A DNA stretch of 64,000 nt, taken from Eublepharis macularius. Taxonomy: Eukaryota > Chordata > Lepidosauria > Squamata > Eublepharidae. The position numbers were made by a program, and so were the translations under genes. Under the pieces are notes generated by a model. It was not told the DNA's origin and ran no database searches. It saw nothing but the letters and a program-made list of their open reading frames with translations. Numbering within the stretch: position 1 is the stretch's first letter; the number at the start of each line of letters is the position of its first letter. This document shows positions 41,251 through 51,984 of the stretch, one piece after another. The stretch spans positions 85,112,217 through 85,176,216 of the forward strand of contig NC_072799.1 in the NCBI RefSeq assembly GCF_028583425.1. The letters are read 5' to 3'.

Positions 41251-43038
41251 CCCATAGCACAGGGCTCTCAGGCAGGACCCCTACTTACCAAGTTAATGAC
41301 TGCCGCAGCTGGTGTTTTTGTAAAGAGGGGGAACTGTGATTGGGTGCTGAAGAGGGGGCTCATCTACCACCAGGGTGTGAGCAGATTGGTTGTGGCTGTA
41401 GTCGGCATCCTGGGCTCCTCCAGGCCATTTCAGTGGGGGCATGAATGTGGGGGGAACAATCAACTTTTCCTGTAATATGGCCTCCTCTGGGCTATATCAC
41501 CTTTTTACGTGGCATAACTTTCCACCACTCTTGGAGGTGTTCCCAAGGCTGGAAGGGCTTAGGGAGCCAGCTAACTTCTGCCATGCCCCTCCAGCCCACC
41601 CTTGGGCCTGCCAGTTCAAGGAGTTACTGTCCAGACCCTCTAGTACCCAGCCCTGGCAGTTGCCCGCTGATGGGTAATGTTGGCAAAACGGCGCCAAAAA
41701 GATCCATCATTGTAAGTGGGGTTTATAACAGAGTACCAGGCAGATATAACAGAGTATTGGCTCCCAAAGCAGTTTCCCCTCCCCCCACACATAGGCTCGA
41801 GCTACAAGTTATGTGAAAGATCTTCCATGTGAGATCTGCTGCAAGTCAGAGTAGACAATTCTAATCTGGATGGACTGGTGATCTAATTCAATATAGGCAG
41901 TTTTATGCTCATGTGTGGCAGAAAAGGGGCTTTAATCCTTCTTCTCTGCCATTTTCCTGACTGGGAAGAACCCCACATAGCTGTTATTTGTTAGTTATTC
42001 TGTTGTGGAAAATATATAGATTTTGCTCCTGGGCTGTACTAGTTTACATTGCAAATGGAAGAATCCCATGAAAAAGAAAAAACTCTGAACAAAGAAGATG
42101 ATGTGAGGGAGAAAATGAAGCAAAACTTGTCTTCCTAATATGTTAGTCTTCCTCCTGAAGCAGGAGGTATTTTTATAGGGATAGCCTGAAATGTGCCATT
42201 CTCTGTGTGTAGTAGTCTTGTCCCAAAAGGGTCATGCTACATGATTATTTCTGGTCGTCATTTGATTCTTAGCTAGAAAGAGGAATGAATCTACACTATC
42301 AGTCACCCCACATCTCATTACCTGCTCTCGGCCCTGTATCTTGCAGTCTTTGGGCCACGTCCCACATCACTCACTCTGTAATGAAGCTTCATAGTTTTGA
42401 GTAATCAAATGTAGGTGATTTTTAAAAAACATAGTTTGAGTAGTTTAATGCCACATAAAACCAACCAGTATTTTTGTTGATGGAGTAAGCATTTAAAGAG
42501 TCACATAATAAAATATAATGGCCAGATTTTGAAATACTTCAAAGTGTACAATGGGGAATAACAGAGTGGATTCCCGAAAGAAAACTTATGGATTCCCGTG
42601 ATAGGGGTTCTTCAGAGGAGAAAAGATAGTTTTGATATACTGTTTTTAAATGCCTGCCAGCACATGGGGAACTTATTGTACTGTCATTTTCATTTTTTAA
42701 AACAATATTATTTTTTAAACCAGATTTTCAATTGAAATAGGAAGTCATCAGGAAAAGAAGCCAGACCGATAGTACAGAATTATTAGAGTTGATCATGGCT
42801 GCTTGAATAGGCATATTTTTACTAGCACTAAGCATAAAATCCCCAATTCCCCATCAGTCTTCATTGAATAAATCATATTCGTATTTTAAGTTCTAATTGT
42901 GAAAGATGAAAGTGTACCTAGAGAGTCTGTGAAGTTGCTTTGAATTTGTATTTTCCTTTCTTTTGCTTACTGGCAATGCCTATTGGTTAGGAGCAGTGGA
43001 AGCCAATGGGGCTGGAGGGATCCCTATTTCCTCCTTTT
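41251..43038. other. No recognised gene
   Basis: About 1.8 kb. The left half (41260-41800) is GC-richer and could be an old element; the rest is AT-rich. No supported exon or transposon boundary. Confidence 0.35.
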
Positions 43039-43120
43039 CATGTCCAGAGGAGTTAGCCATGTTAGTCTGTAGTAGCAAAATCAAAAAGAGTCCAGTAGCA
43101 CCTTTAAGACTAACCAATTT

Positions 43121-43163
43121 TATTGTAGCATAAGCTTTCGAGAATCACAGTTCTCTTCGCCAG
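43121..43163 (-). ncRNA. Hammerhead-like motif (one core change)
   Basis: On the minus strand: CTGGCGA (consensus CTGANGA, with G for the invariant A), then A, stem GAGAA, loop CTGTGA, stem TTCTC, GAAA and GCTTATGC. Stem pairing is intact, but the core substitution should abolish cleavage. Confidence 0.35.
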
Positions 43164-43306
43164 ATGCATGGAGGGCAAAAAGAAACTGCTCAGATATAGA
43201 GGAGGAAAGGGGAGGGTGGAGTAGATGCAAACAGCTCCTTCTGATATGGAGATGCAAACAGCTCCTTCTGATATAGAGATCAGTTTGCTTCTGTTAAGGA
43301 AATCAG

Positions 43307-43738
43307 TTACCTCTGATAATGAGATAACCATTCATAGTCCCTATTCAGTCCCAGCTTGACAGAGTCAAATTTACATATGAATTCCAATTCAGCAGCTTCC
43401 CGTTGGATTTTGTTTTTTAAAGGTTTCTGTTGAACTACAGTGACCTTTAAGTCTTGGATGGAATGTCTTGGTAGATTGAAGTGTTCTCCCACTCGTTTCT
43501 GGACGTTGCCATTTCTAATGTCAGATTTGTGTCCATTTATTCTTTTGCGTAGAGGTTGGCTGGTTTCTCCAATGTACAGAGCAGATGGACATTGTTGGCA
43601 CATGAGGGCATATATCACATTGGAGGATGAGCAGCTGTAAGAGCCAGAGACAGTGTAGTTGATGCCATTGGGTCCTGTAATTGTATTCCCTGGGTAGATA
43701 TAAGGGCAGAGCTGGCATCTGGGTCTGTTGCAGGGCAT
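43307..43738 (-). pseudogene. Penelope GIY-YIG endonuclease fragment
   Basis: A 143-codon frame with the Cys-rich N-terminal patch CNRPRCQLCPYI and the GIY-YIG nuclease signature. NVIYALMCQQCPSALYIGET provides the two strands equivalent to GIY and YIG, and LRKRINGHKSDI supplies the catalytic Arg helix. A downstream Glu in REAAELEFICKFDSVKLGLN would complete the site. In Penelope elements this domain nicks target DNA for primed reverse transcription. The matching upstream codons continue in a different frame, so the copy is disrupted. It is transposon-derived, not a host nuclease. Confidence 0.85.
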
Positions 43739-43962
43739 GGTACCTGTGCTGGTGACTCTGCTAGCCGATTCATAATTGTAAGTGGGAAGTCGTTTAAGGT
43801 TGGGGGGCTGTCTGTAGGCAAGGAAAGGTCTTCCACCCAGGGCTTCTGAGAGAGAGGTATCATTTTCCAGGATGGGTTGTAGCTCACTGATGATACATTG
43901 GATACCCTTTCAGTAACAAATTCAGGTTCCATACTTTCTTCCCTCACCTGGAGTTGGAGCAA

Positions 43963-45059
43963 AAAACTGAGTTAACAGAAGAATTGATAAAGAGAAAAGA
44001 GTAATACGAGAAGGAGGGGGTGGGGCTCCATTCCAAGCAGCAGCTTGGACTTGCGCAGGAAAGAAAATCCCTGTGATACCACAGAAATTCTAGACTTTTC
44101 TCAAAGGATTGGTATGGAACTCTTTGGTTGTAACTAAGCTAAAACTTAACTATGAGATTAGGAATAAAACAGCCTCAAACCTTTTTTACTAGTCCCTATT
44201 AGCTATAATTCTTTATCTAGTGTAACATCTAGTCAATAATCTCAAATACTCTTTATTTGGTGAACAATTCCCTTTATTTGTTTTCCTGATCTTACCTTTG
44301 AAAAGAGTCCTTTTAAACTTCTTTAAAATTTATTTTTTGCTTATTATATGATTAATTTTTTTTCTAAACATTATTAGCCTATTTATTTTTTCCGATTTTC
44401 TACTGGTTAGAATACCAGTAAGTAAAACAGTCTTCAAATGTGGCTTTTATATTCACCAATGAAACCATAAGCTCGACATCTAAGAATGAAAAAAGAGCAA
44501 CACGGTACATCAAATATGTATGGGTAAATCCATTTAACAGAAATGGAAATACACACATTAATTCAACCTTAAAACTCCAGCCTTTGCTACAGTACTTTCA
44601 TTGAACATTAGTCATATGTGTTGAATGTTGCTTAAGATTCAGAACTTCCAGATTTTCTACTTATACAGGCTCACTGTCAGGTCCTAAGAAATTTTTTATT
44701 CTCTTTTACTTGATACTTCCTGTCTGCGTATCATACAAATGAACTGTGCCATTGTTGTCTGGCTGACTTATGTGTTTATGTAGAGGGCCAAAATTCTTTT
44801 GATGGACACTGAGGTGTTAAGAGATTTAATTTTAATTCTTTATTTCAGCATTTAGCTGAAGGTTAGCTCTAGTAAGTGTCTAACTGTAGCAATGTGTTGA
44901 AAAATACAATGCTCAAATTAAAAAGCAGCATTTCATTTTGTAGTTCTCTTTGCTTGATATTAATATTTGTGTTCACATAGCAACACACATGAAGGGTTCT
45001 CATTTTATTATCACAATCTGCAAGGTAGATTGGACTGATCTGGCCAAGTGAGTTGTACG
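43963..45059. other. No recognised feature
   Basis: AT-rich 1.1 kb with no supported gene or repeat. Confidence 0.4.
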
Positions 45060-45456
45060 TAGGGTTGCCAGGACCCCTTACTCTCCCAGGGGGAGGGGAG
45101 GAGACCTGGCTCTTACTTCGTTCTTGCCTTCTTTATTCTTTACTCACTCGCATGGTTCCACGGCTGTGCGGTGATGTCACTTCCAGTGACATCACCGCAC
45201 AGGTGCAGGAGGCGTGCCCATTTCACAGCAGGCTGATTTGGGCCTCAAACATTTGGGGCCCAAATCAGCCCGTGGCAAAGAGCAGACTGCTCTCAGGGTG
45301 GTGCAAAGACGTCAGTGATGTCCTTGCATTGCCCTGAGAGTGCGCCTCAGAGGCCTGTTCCCATGCCTTCCTCCCCTGCCTGCCAGGTAAGTAGAGGCAG
45401 GGGCGGAGGGTGAAAACGGGGAATCCCATGCCCTCACCAAGTAAATGGGATCCCTA
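45060..45456. mobile_element. Element B-type hAT-like copy
   Basis: Starts TAGGGTTGCCAGGACCCC and ends GGGATCCCTA. Flanks GTTGTACG and GCTGTATG match at six of eight positions, consistent with an aged 8-bp duplication. The interior has the GGTGATGTCACTTCC/AGTGACATCACC inverted motif. Confidence 0.62.
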
Positions 45457-47465
45457 GCTGTATGGCTGAGTAAAAATCAGAAGCCAGTTTTCCTAGCTTT
45501 CAGGACAATACTGCACATTATAAGAAACAAAGAACTGTGTTTTCAATGACAAAATGTAGTAGTGAGAAGTGGATTCTGCTGAGAGATACTCCTGGTGTAG
45601 TGGACAGCATTTTGGAGTAGAAAAGGGTTCTCTAATGTTGTTGGGCCTGTGGTCAGTTTTGGAATTTTAAGAATGGGAGAGAGAAAGAGACCACAAAATG
45701 GCTGACATGGAAGGTTCAGTCAGTCATAAAATGGCTGCCATGGAGTTTGCAGCCAGTTTCAAAATATCGGGAGGTTGTAAGCCAAGCATTTTCCTACAAT
45801 GAAAGCAGCTATTTCGGAAAGGGTGTTTCCTGCAGACACAAATGGGACACCTCCTGGGCTCTTCTGAAGCAACTCCTGCCCCAGTGAGGTGCAGGAAAGC
45901 CAGAACTGTCTGTTTACTTCGGGGAAAAGATAATTTGGGGAAGAAGCATGTGGACTCTAGAAAACCCATTAGTGAGCACCATGGCACCCATGGATCTCTG
46001 GACTGGAAGAAACATTGAGAATTGCTGAAAAGCCACCTGTACTTAATCCCTTTCCCATTCTCTAATATGATGTAAGACAGCTTATCCTTGTCTTGTTGTA
46101 ACATTACTGCACATGTTTCCCCAACATGCCTCATGTCTAAATATCATTATGCTGTGCAACTTCAGCAGTGAAGCAGGGTAGTGAAACACACAGCAAAATA
46201 ATGTCTCGACATGAGATAAGTCACTCACTAGTCACTACACATATTTCAGTTGAGGAGGAGAGAGTGTGACACGGGGCTGCCACTTTCAGCGGGAGCGCCA
46301 TACCATATGTAGTTGATTTTGTTAAACACCATTTAAACTCTGCAGCCATGGAGAATGTGGATGTGAAATTGAAGTAGGTTCGGCTGGCCTCAAAAGGGAG
46401 GTTAAAGGCCTCTGAGCATGCTGCTGCGCCATTGTGAAAGTCACTTTGTCAAGGCATAATTTACTGAAGTTCAGTGGCACAGTCATAATTCTGCAATTCT
46501 TGCAGGCTGCCTGCTTTTATACCTTCAGGCATGTGATTTGTCAGGACAGCCTTGAGGTCTGGGTGTGCAATCAGAGCTTCCCTTGGTAGGCTGAAATGAC
46601 CCAGAACAAACTGAGCAGTTAATCTTCTTTATTGCTGAAATCAATAAGCAGATCCAAGCTAAGTGCTGACAGTTTCTATGTAGGGAGTGAAAAGGAGAAG
46701 TGGCTGCTCCTTGAACCTGTAGTATGTTACAACCAAGAAGGATTTCTTTATTGTTGTTGCTGTTATTGAATAATGCCTTTTTATTTTGTTATGATGCAGA
46801 TGAGTGGCATTTTATTCCCTTTCCCAGGTATGTTTTGAATTTAAAAGGCAGCAAAACAAATAGGGGAAAAATCAACATGAGTATTATTTGTGTTCTTACT
46901 TAGACCTGCATTGGCTGTGACCCAGAGACGATTATTTCTTTTTGAGTTTTCCAAGTGCTCCACATATATTATTCTGGCAATCCTTACAAGAAACCTGGAC
47001 AGTAGGTCAGTGTGTTGTTTTTCTCCTGTTGCGCTGTGGGGCTTAGGAAAGGTTGCTAACAGCCCTGGAGAAAAAAATTAATGTCCCTTTAATGTGGAAA
47101 TGGGCAATTGAACTTTTCATGGCATGGAAGGAAGTAATATCACCTAGTAGACAGCATCCCAGTAAAAGGACAGGACATTTTTCTCTAGCTAAGCTGAAGC
47201 TGCAATTGAAGGCCTTGTCTAGGGACACCTAAGTAGTTTGTAGCTGAGGGAAGATTGGATGATTTGAACTGCCTGGTTCACTGCTCATCTTAGGAGGATT
47301 CGAGTGTAAACAGGACTTGAGAATTACTTCTCTGGGCCTGGTACCAACTCTTAGCCATCACAATCCCATATCATACATACAATCTTGGAAAACCTACAGC
47401 ACTTGAAGATTTGTTTATTTTGCTTTTGTGAACTGTTGTTGTTGTTGTTGATGATGATGTTGTTA
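45457..47465. other. No supported gene
   Basis: About 2 kb. A 136-codon minus-strand frame at 45724-46134 lacks recognisable domains and overlaps GGCTGCCATGG-type repeat sequence, so it is not called. Confidence 0.4.
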
Positions 47466-47695
47466 GAGAGCCAGTTTTGTGTAATAGAGAGCCAGTTTTG
47501 TGTAGTGGTTAAGAACAGCAGGACTTTAATCTGGAGAATCGGGTTTGATTCCTCACACCTCTGCTTGAAGCTAGCTGGGTGACCTTCAGTCAGTCACAGC
47601 TTCACAGAGCTCTCTTAGCCCCACCCACCTCACAGGGTGATTGTTGTGGAGATAATTATAATAATGTTAGGGGAGAGTTTTAAATAGTACTCTGC
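47466..47695 (+). repeat. Sauria-type SINE with a duplicated head
   Basis: The first 22 bases of the head (GAGAGCCAGTTTTGTGTA) occur twice in tandem, then the normal SINE continues to GTGATTGTTGTGGAGATAAT. Confidence 0.72.
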
Positions 47696-48351
47696 TTCCA
47701 ATTGGTAAGTCCCCTACTACCATTAACCCATATATATTTCAAGACATCAAACACAGTGAATACAGAGGAAAATGCATTTATTGAATAAGCCCAGACACAT
47801 CTCTCCATTAGAGGGAGATGTGTGTAAAAACCATTAGCATTGGAGGGCCTTATATATCCTTTAGTACTAATGGTTTAAAGAATAATTGCTATTTGTTTAC
47901 AGAATAAAAGATCAGAGGTAAGAATAAAGCTCTAACATTACGACACGTATACCTGTCAGAAATGAGCAGAATATTGATTTATGTACCAGAGCAGAATATT
48001 CCCAGAGAAGATGACATGTGACAAGTTTAAATGATAACTGAATTATACAAACAGTTGAGAAGCTGGGGCCATGTATCTGACATTTTCCTTGGGAAGGAAT
48101 TCACCCAAGGCTAAATCTTACTTTATTTAATTAGAATAACCAAAACAACAAAATGTTTACACATTGTTCCAGTGACCTGTCTCCACCAGAGGAGACACAT
48201 GTAACAAACAGGATATCTTAGAAGAAGGAATTTGACACTTAGAGCAAGGCTTTATCACTTATCCACAGATTTCTGTGTGCCGGTAGCTAGAATGTATGCT
48301 CAGGACAAGATTCTATGCAATGGGGCCTAAGAATTCCCTAACAAATAACAA
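47696..48351. other. No recognised feature
   Basis: No supported gene or clearly bounded repeat. Confidence 0.4.
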
Positions 48352-48435
48352 ACTTCGTAAACCACTCTGAGTGGGCATTAAGTTGTCCTGAAGGGTGGTA
48401 CATAAATCAAATGCTGTTGTTGTTATTATTAATAT
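48352..48435 (+). repeat. Sauria-type SINE tail only
   Basis: GTAAACCACTCTGAGTGGGC, TTAAGTTGTCCTGAAGGG and TACATAAATCAAATGCTGTTG form the conserved 3' tail. The head is missing. Confidence 0.7.
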
Positions 48436-49032
48436 AATGCAGAAGCTTTCTGAAGAAAATTTTGATGCATCTTTATTCTGCATATGGTTTTTCCCATACT
48501 CCTAAATGATTCTGAGTTTTAGCCACAGTCATAAATTCCACACTAAGGTCAGCTTGGGAGAGACTGTAGAGAAGCATGATAAAATTCTTGGCACGCATAA
48601 GCTTATCATAAGAGGCTTATTGAGAAGATAAACATGAGAATATAACATGTGGCTGTGATATAAACGATAGTGAAAAGGAGAGGCTTTGCTGCAGTAAGCA
48701 ACAAGAGGCCTTTTTTGCATTGTTATCCTTACGACACAAGCACATCTCTATAAGCCATGGTTAGCACTGGCCTGAAAGGTTCACGTGCTCTTCACCAACA
48801 ATTCAGTTCTGCAATTTAATTTAATTTAATTTATCAGATTTCTTGCTTGCCCTCTCCACTAGTAGGCTCAGAGCAGGTTACAATATTATGCAGTGATACA
48901 ATAAATTAAAACAACAATACGCAATAAAAGATAAAAGACACAATTTCATAATTCCACCACCGTAAACCTGGCAGAACATCACCGTCTTACAGGCCCAGCA
49001 GAACTGTAACAAGTCCTCCAGGGCTAGGGTTC

Positions 49033-49496
49033 TGTTGGGATTTTTGCAAGGGTCCTACGTTCAGTCATGAAAGAGTTAAATGGTTATTCTATTTGTTTAG
49101 TCAGATAGCTGGTTAGGCCTCGAGTAAAAGTTCCTGCCATAGAAAGGGGAGTCTTTAGTCTAAATGAAGGAATCTAGGGTTGTCTGTTGGATGAACCAGT
49201 TTACTGGGAGCAATTAGCTAGCAACATATACCAAGGTTTTATTGCTCTTCGTTCACTCTCAGCGGTCTCGGCTCTATTTGTGTGTTCAATGCTTTGTAGT
49301 TTCTCTCTCTAAGCTAGTTTAGCCATCAAGATGTAGCTAGTTAGTTAGATATTCTTTATTTTTTATCAAATGTACCCTTTTCCTTGTTATGTAGTAAAGT
49401 ATTTTATAAAGCTAAAACCACAGAAGTCTGTCTCCTTATTTCTAATACGCTAATATCAAAGTCTGCTACTTTCTTATCCCTTTTTAATCTCCAACA
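49033..49496 (+). mobile_element. Possible solo LTR
   Basis: A 464-bp segment with inverted ends TGTTGGGA and TCTCCAACA. It contains a TATA-like TTTTATAAAGC and a GTAAAG-type signal in its right half, as expected for LTR promoter and polyadenylation elements. No target duplication was identified and there is no internal coding region, so the call is tentative. Confidence 0.4.
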
Positions 49497-49499
49497 CCA

Positions 49500-49928
49500 A
49501 CCTGGGATTTTGTCTCCTCATCCACTGATCAGCCAGCGATCAGCAAGAGGTGGCAAACTCCCAGAGGTTGCCCACCACCAGCAGGCACCTCAGGAACGAG
49601 CACCGCGCACACTCCCAACCAACATGGTGGCGTCACTTTCGGAAGTGACATCATCACACCAGCCGCAGGGCCATTCCTACGCTCCATATGGGGCCAATGT
49701 GGGTCCCAAACAGGCCAAATCAGCCCCATACGGAGCGTGGGAGCACTCAGGCAGCCAGTGCGATGATGTCACTTCCAAAAGTGACATTATCGCGCTGGCT
49801 CCAGGGCACACATGCACAAAGTGCAAAGACTGAACACACTACCAGCACGAGATAAGTGCCAGGCCTCCAACCCTCCCAGTGTGTGTGTGTGTGGGGGGGT
49901 GGGGGGTAACGGGGACCTGGCAACCCTA
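49500..49928. mobile_element. Element B-type hAT-like copy
   Basis: The right end GGGGACCTGGCAACCCTA is clear at 49928 and the interior holds GGAAGTGACATCATC and GATGTCACTTCC inverted motifs. The left end is decayed. Confidence 0.5.
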
Positions 49929-50589
49929 CCCAGGGCCCTAGTCCAGATGGAGAGAGAGCTCCACCAGTTTGGAGCCAGGGCCAGGAACTATGTCATTTGC
50001 ATAGCCAATGAAATGGGCAACAGGGTCCCTCTCTGAGCCATACAGAAAGGTTCCTCCTTGCTGTAGAGATCATTTATCAGGCAGTGCCATGATCCACGTG
50101 TGTAGGCTAGTTTGCAGCCAAACTCAGGCATACCTGAAAATCCGAAAACGCTGCACAGATGGAATAAAGCAGGGCTCATTAATCTGGCCAGGAAGTAAAG
50201 ACAGAGTGTTTGCTGGTTTTTCATTTACTGTTATCAGTTACTTCCTATGTGATGCGCTGACCTTATGGCAGCATTGCAACATCTTTGCTCTGTTACTTGT
50301 TTCCCTCTGATTTACCAGCACTGTGTTGTCCACTTTGTTTACAGCAATCAGCTGCTTTAAGCCGATTAACAAGCCATCTGCTAACAGCCTATTCATCACA
50401 TGAGTCCCTTTCTTGTACAAATATATACTATGAAGTCTGCCTGCATCTCTAAAGGAAATGAGAATCTGGAGCAGGAAATCGGTCTGCAGAAGAAAGTATG
50501 CCCTGAGCACAAACTCTTTGACTGCTTGGATGTATTTGTTTAGAAAATGTATATGCTGTCTCTCCAAACTCATGTGGCATGTGGCATCT

Positions 50590-51170
50590 CGCAACAATAG
50601 AACAAAACTGTATAGAGCAATAAAAACTATGCAAGTCAGTAAATACCAGCCCAAAACCAATAAAAACAAGCCAAGCCAATTGGAAAGAGGTAATAAAAAC
50701 AAACAGAACTTTTAAAAAGCATTGAAAACCACTGAGCAACCAAAAGTCATCAAAAAGTCCTTTGGCTAGAAGCAGACCATAAAACAGCAAAAGAAGATGA
50801 AACTCTACAGTTAAAAGCCAGGGTAAAAAGAAGTGTTCCAGCCAGGGTACCCCAAGGAATGCAAAGTAAGTGCCAGGTGAGCCTCAAGTCAGAAGGCATT
50901 CAAAAAATGGGGCATCACCGCTGAAAATGTCCTGTCACTGCTTGCCACCCACTTCACCTCTGCAAGCGGGGGCACAGAAAGCCGGGCCTGAGAAGAGCAG
51001 GTGTGGGTGGGCCGCACGGGCCAGATGCTCCTTATAGCCATTAGGGTCTGCAAGACAGATGCTTCCTTTAGCAGTGGCAAACAAGAAGTGGAGTAAATAC
51101 CATACAAAAGGGAATCAATTAACGGAGCTTCTGTGGCTGTCACACCCGCACTGATCCTACCTGCTAGCAA
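50590..51170. repeat. Old LINE-like fragment
   Basis: It shares block order with 825-1050 and adds CCTGTCACTGCTTGCCACCC and GGGCACAGAAAGC blocks typical of reptilian LINE-derived repeats. Family uncertain. Confidence 0.35.
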
Positions 51171-51389
51171 ACATCATGCAGGTAGTGAACAATATGAAAA
51201 TGAGGTTCTGTTTCCACCTGCGTATGTATTACCTGATTACTGCTTAGGTAGGATTTGAATATGTATGAGGTACATTGTGGGTAGTAACCTGCTCATTGCC
51301 TGTTGTGGGTGCCTGAGATGCCTGGGCCCATGATGGGGCTCACCTCCTCTGGGATTTCCCACTCCCTGGGCCTTGGGGTCACCGAGGGG

Positions 51390-51590
51390 ATGGGACCAGA
51401 GCTCTGGCATTGTCCCTTGCTCTCACTCCCTCTGTGGCTTCTACTGCTGCCCCAGGCCCTGAGCTTCACTTCTTCCCTAGACAGCAAGGTCACTTTCACT
51501 CTGCCCACTGGCTGCGAGGAGTGCTTTTTCCAGCCCTTGCATAATGAGGCCTTACTGGAGATGGAGTACCAGGTTTTAGATGGAGCAGAT
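51390..51590 (+). pseudogene. TMED5-like first coding exon, pseudogene fragment
   Basis: The 67 codons from the ATG at 51390 read MGPELWHCPLLSLPLWLLLL (signal-peptide-like), then FTSSLDSKVTFTLPTG, ECFFQPL and LLEMEYQVLDGA. This parallels the start of TMED5/p24 cargo receptors, whose GOLD domain begins after the signal peptide with FTFTLPAG, ECFYQP and LEIEYQVLDGAG. Intact TMED5 sorts GPI-anchored and other cargo between ER and Golgi. Here the frame stops resembling TMED5 exactly where the exon should end, no GT donor is present (GGAGCAGATTATG), several conserved positions are changed, and a small hAT element sits at the boundary. It is most likely a duplicated or retrocopied fragment. Confidence 0.5.
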
Positions 51591-51721
51591 CAGGGCACGG
51601 AGGGCAATCTCAACTCCCCTCTGTCTGGAGATCAGGGGGCGGGGCCACCAGCCATGTGACCATTTTCTCCGAGGGCAACCCACTGAGTTCCACCACCTCT
51701 TTTCCCAGAAAAAAAGCCCTG
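51591..51721. mobile_element. CAGGGCTTTTTTTC hAT-type element, deletion derivative (copy 7)
   Basis: Only 131 bp remain: a short left end CAGGGC and the complete right arm ending CCAGAAAAAAAGCCCTG. Perfect target duplications GAGCAGAT at 51583-51590 and 51722-51729 show that it moved, or was deleted after insertion, with both extreme ends kept. Confidence 0.85.
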
Positions 51722-51984
51722 GAGCAGATTATGTATGTGTGTTCGTTTGTTACAGCTTTCGTGCATGAATGGGTTCTTCATAGATTCTAATAGTACACCA
51801 TGGATACAACTTTTATGAAACCACAAATGCATTCCTTTTCAACAGAACCAGTCTATACATTGACTTGCCATTATCAAGTATACCGTAATCAAGTGTAGAT
51901 AAATCAAGCGTACTTAATGCCAGCACAACTTCTAATTTGGGAGTGTATGTTAACTTGGTACAAACATGTGTGAATCAACCCTTG

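Larger units (their letters stand above)
43039..43962 (-). mobile_element. Penelope-like retroelement, 3' part
   Basis: The minus strand carries, in order, the region just upstream of the endonuclease (partly in another frame at 43615-43962), the GIY-YIG endonuclease frame (43307-43738) and the 3' tail, which ends near 43045 with GTTAGTCTTAAAGGTGCTACTGG. The tail matches the one at 59626-59835. The reverse transcriptase part is missing, so this is a 5'-truncated copy. Confidence 0.8.

Noticed and set aside
45724-46134. Minus-strand open frame of 136 codons.
   Set aside because: No recognisable domain, Cys spacing is irregular, and it overlaps repeat-like GGCTGCCATGG sequence.
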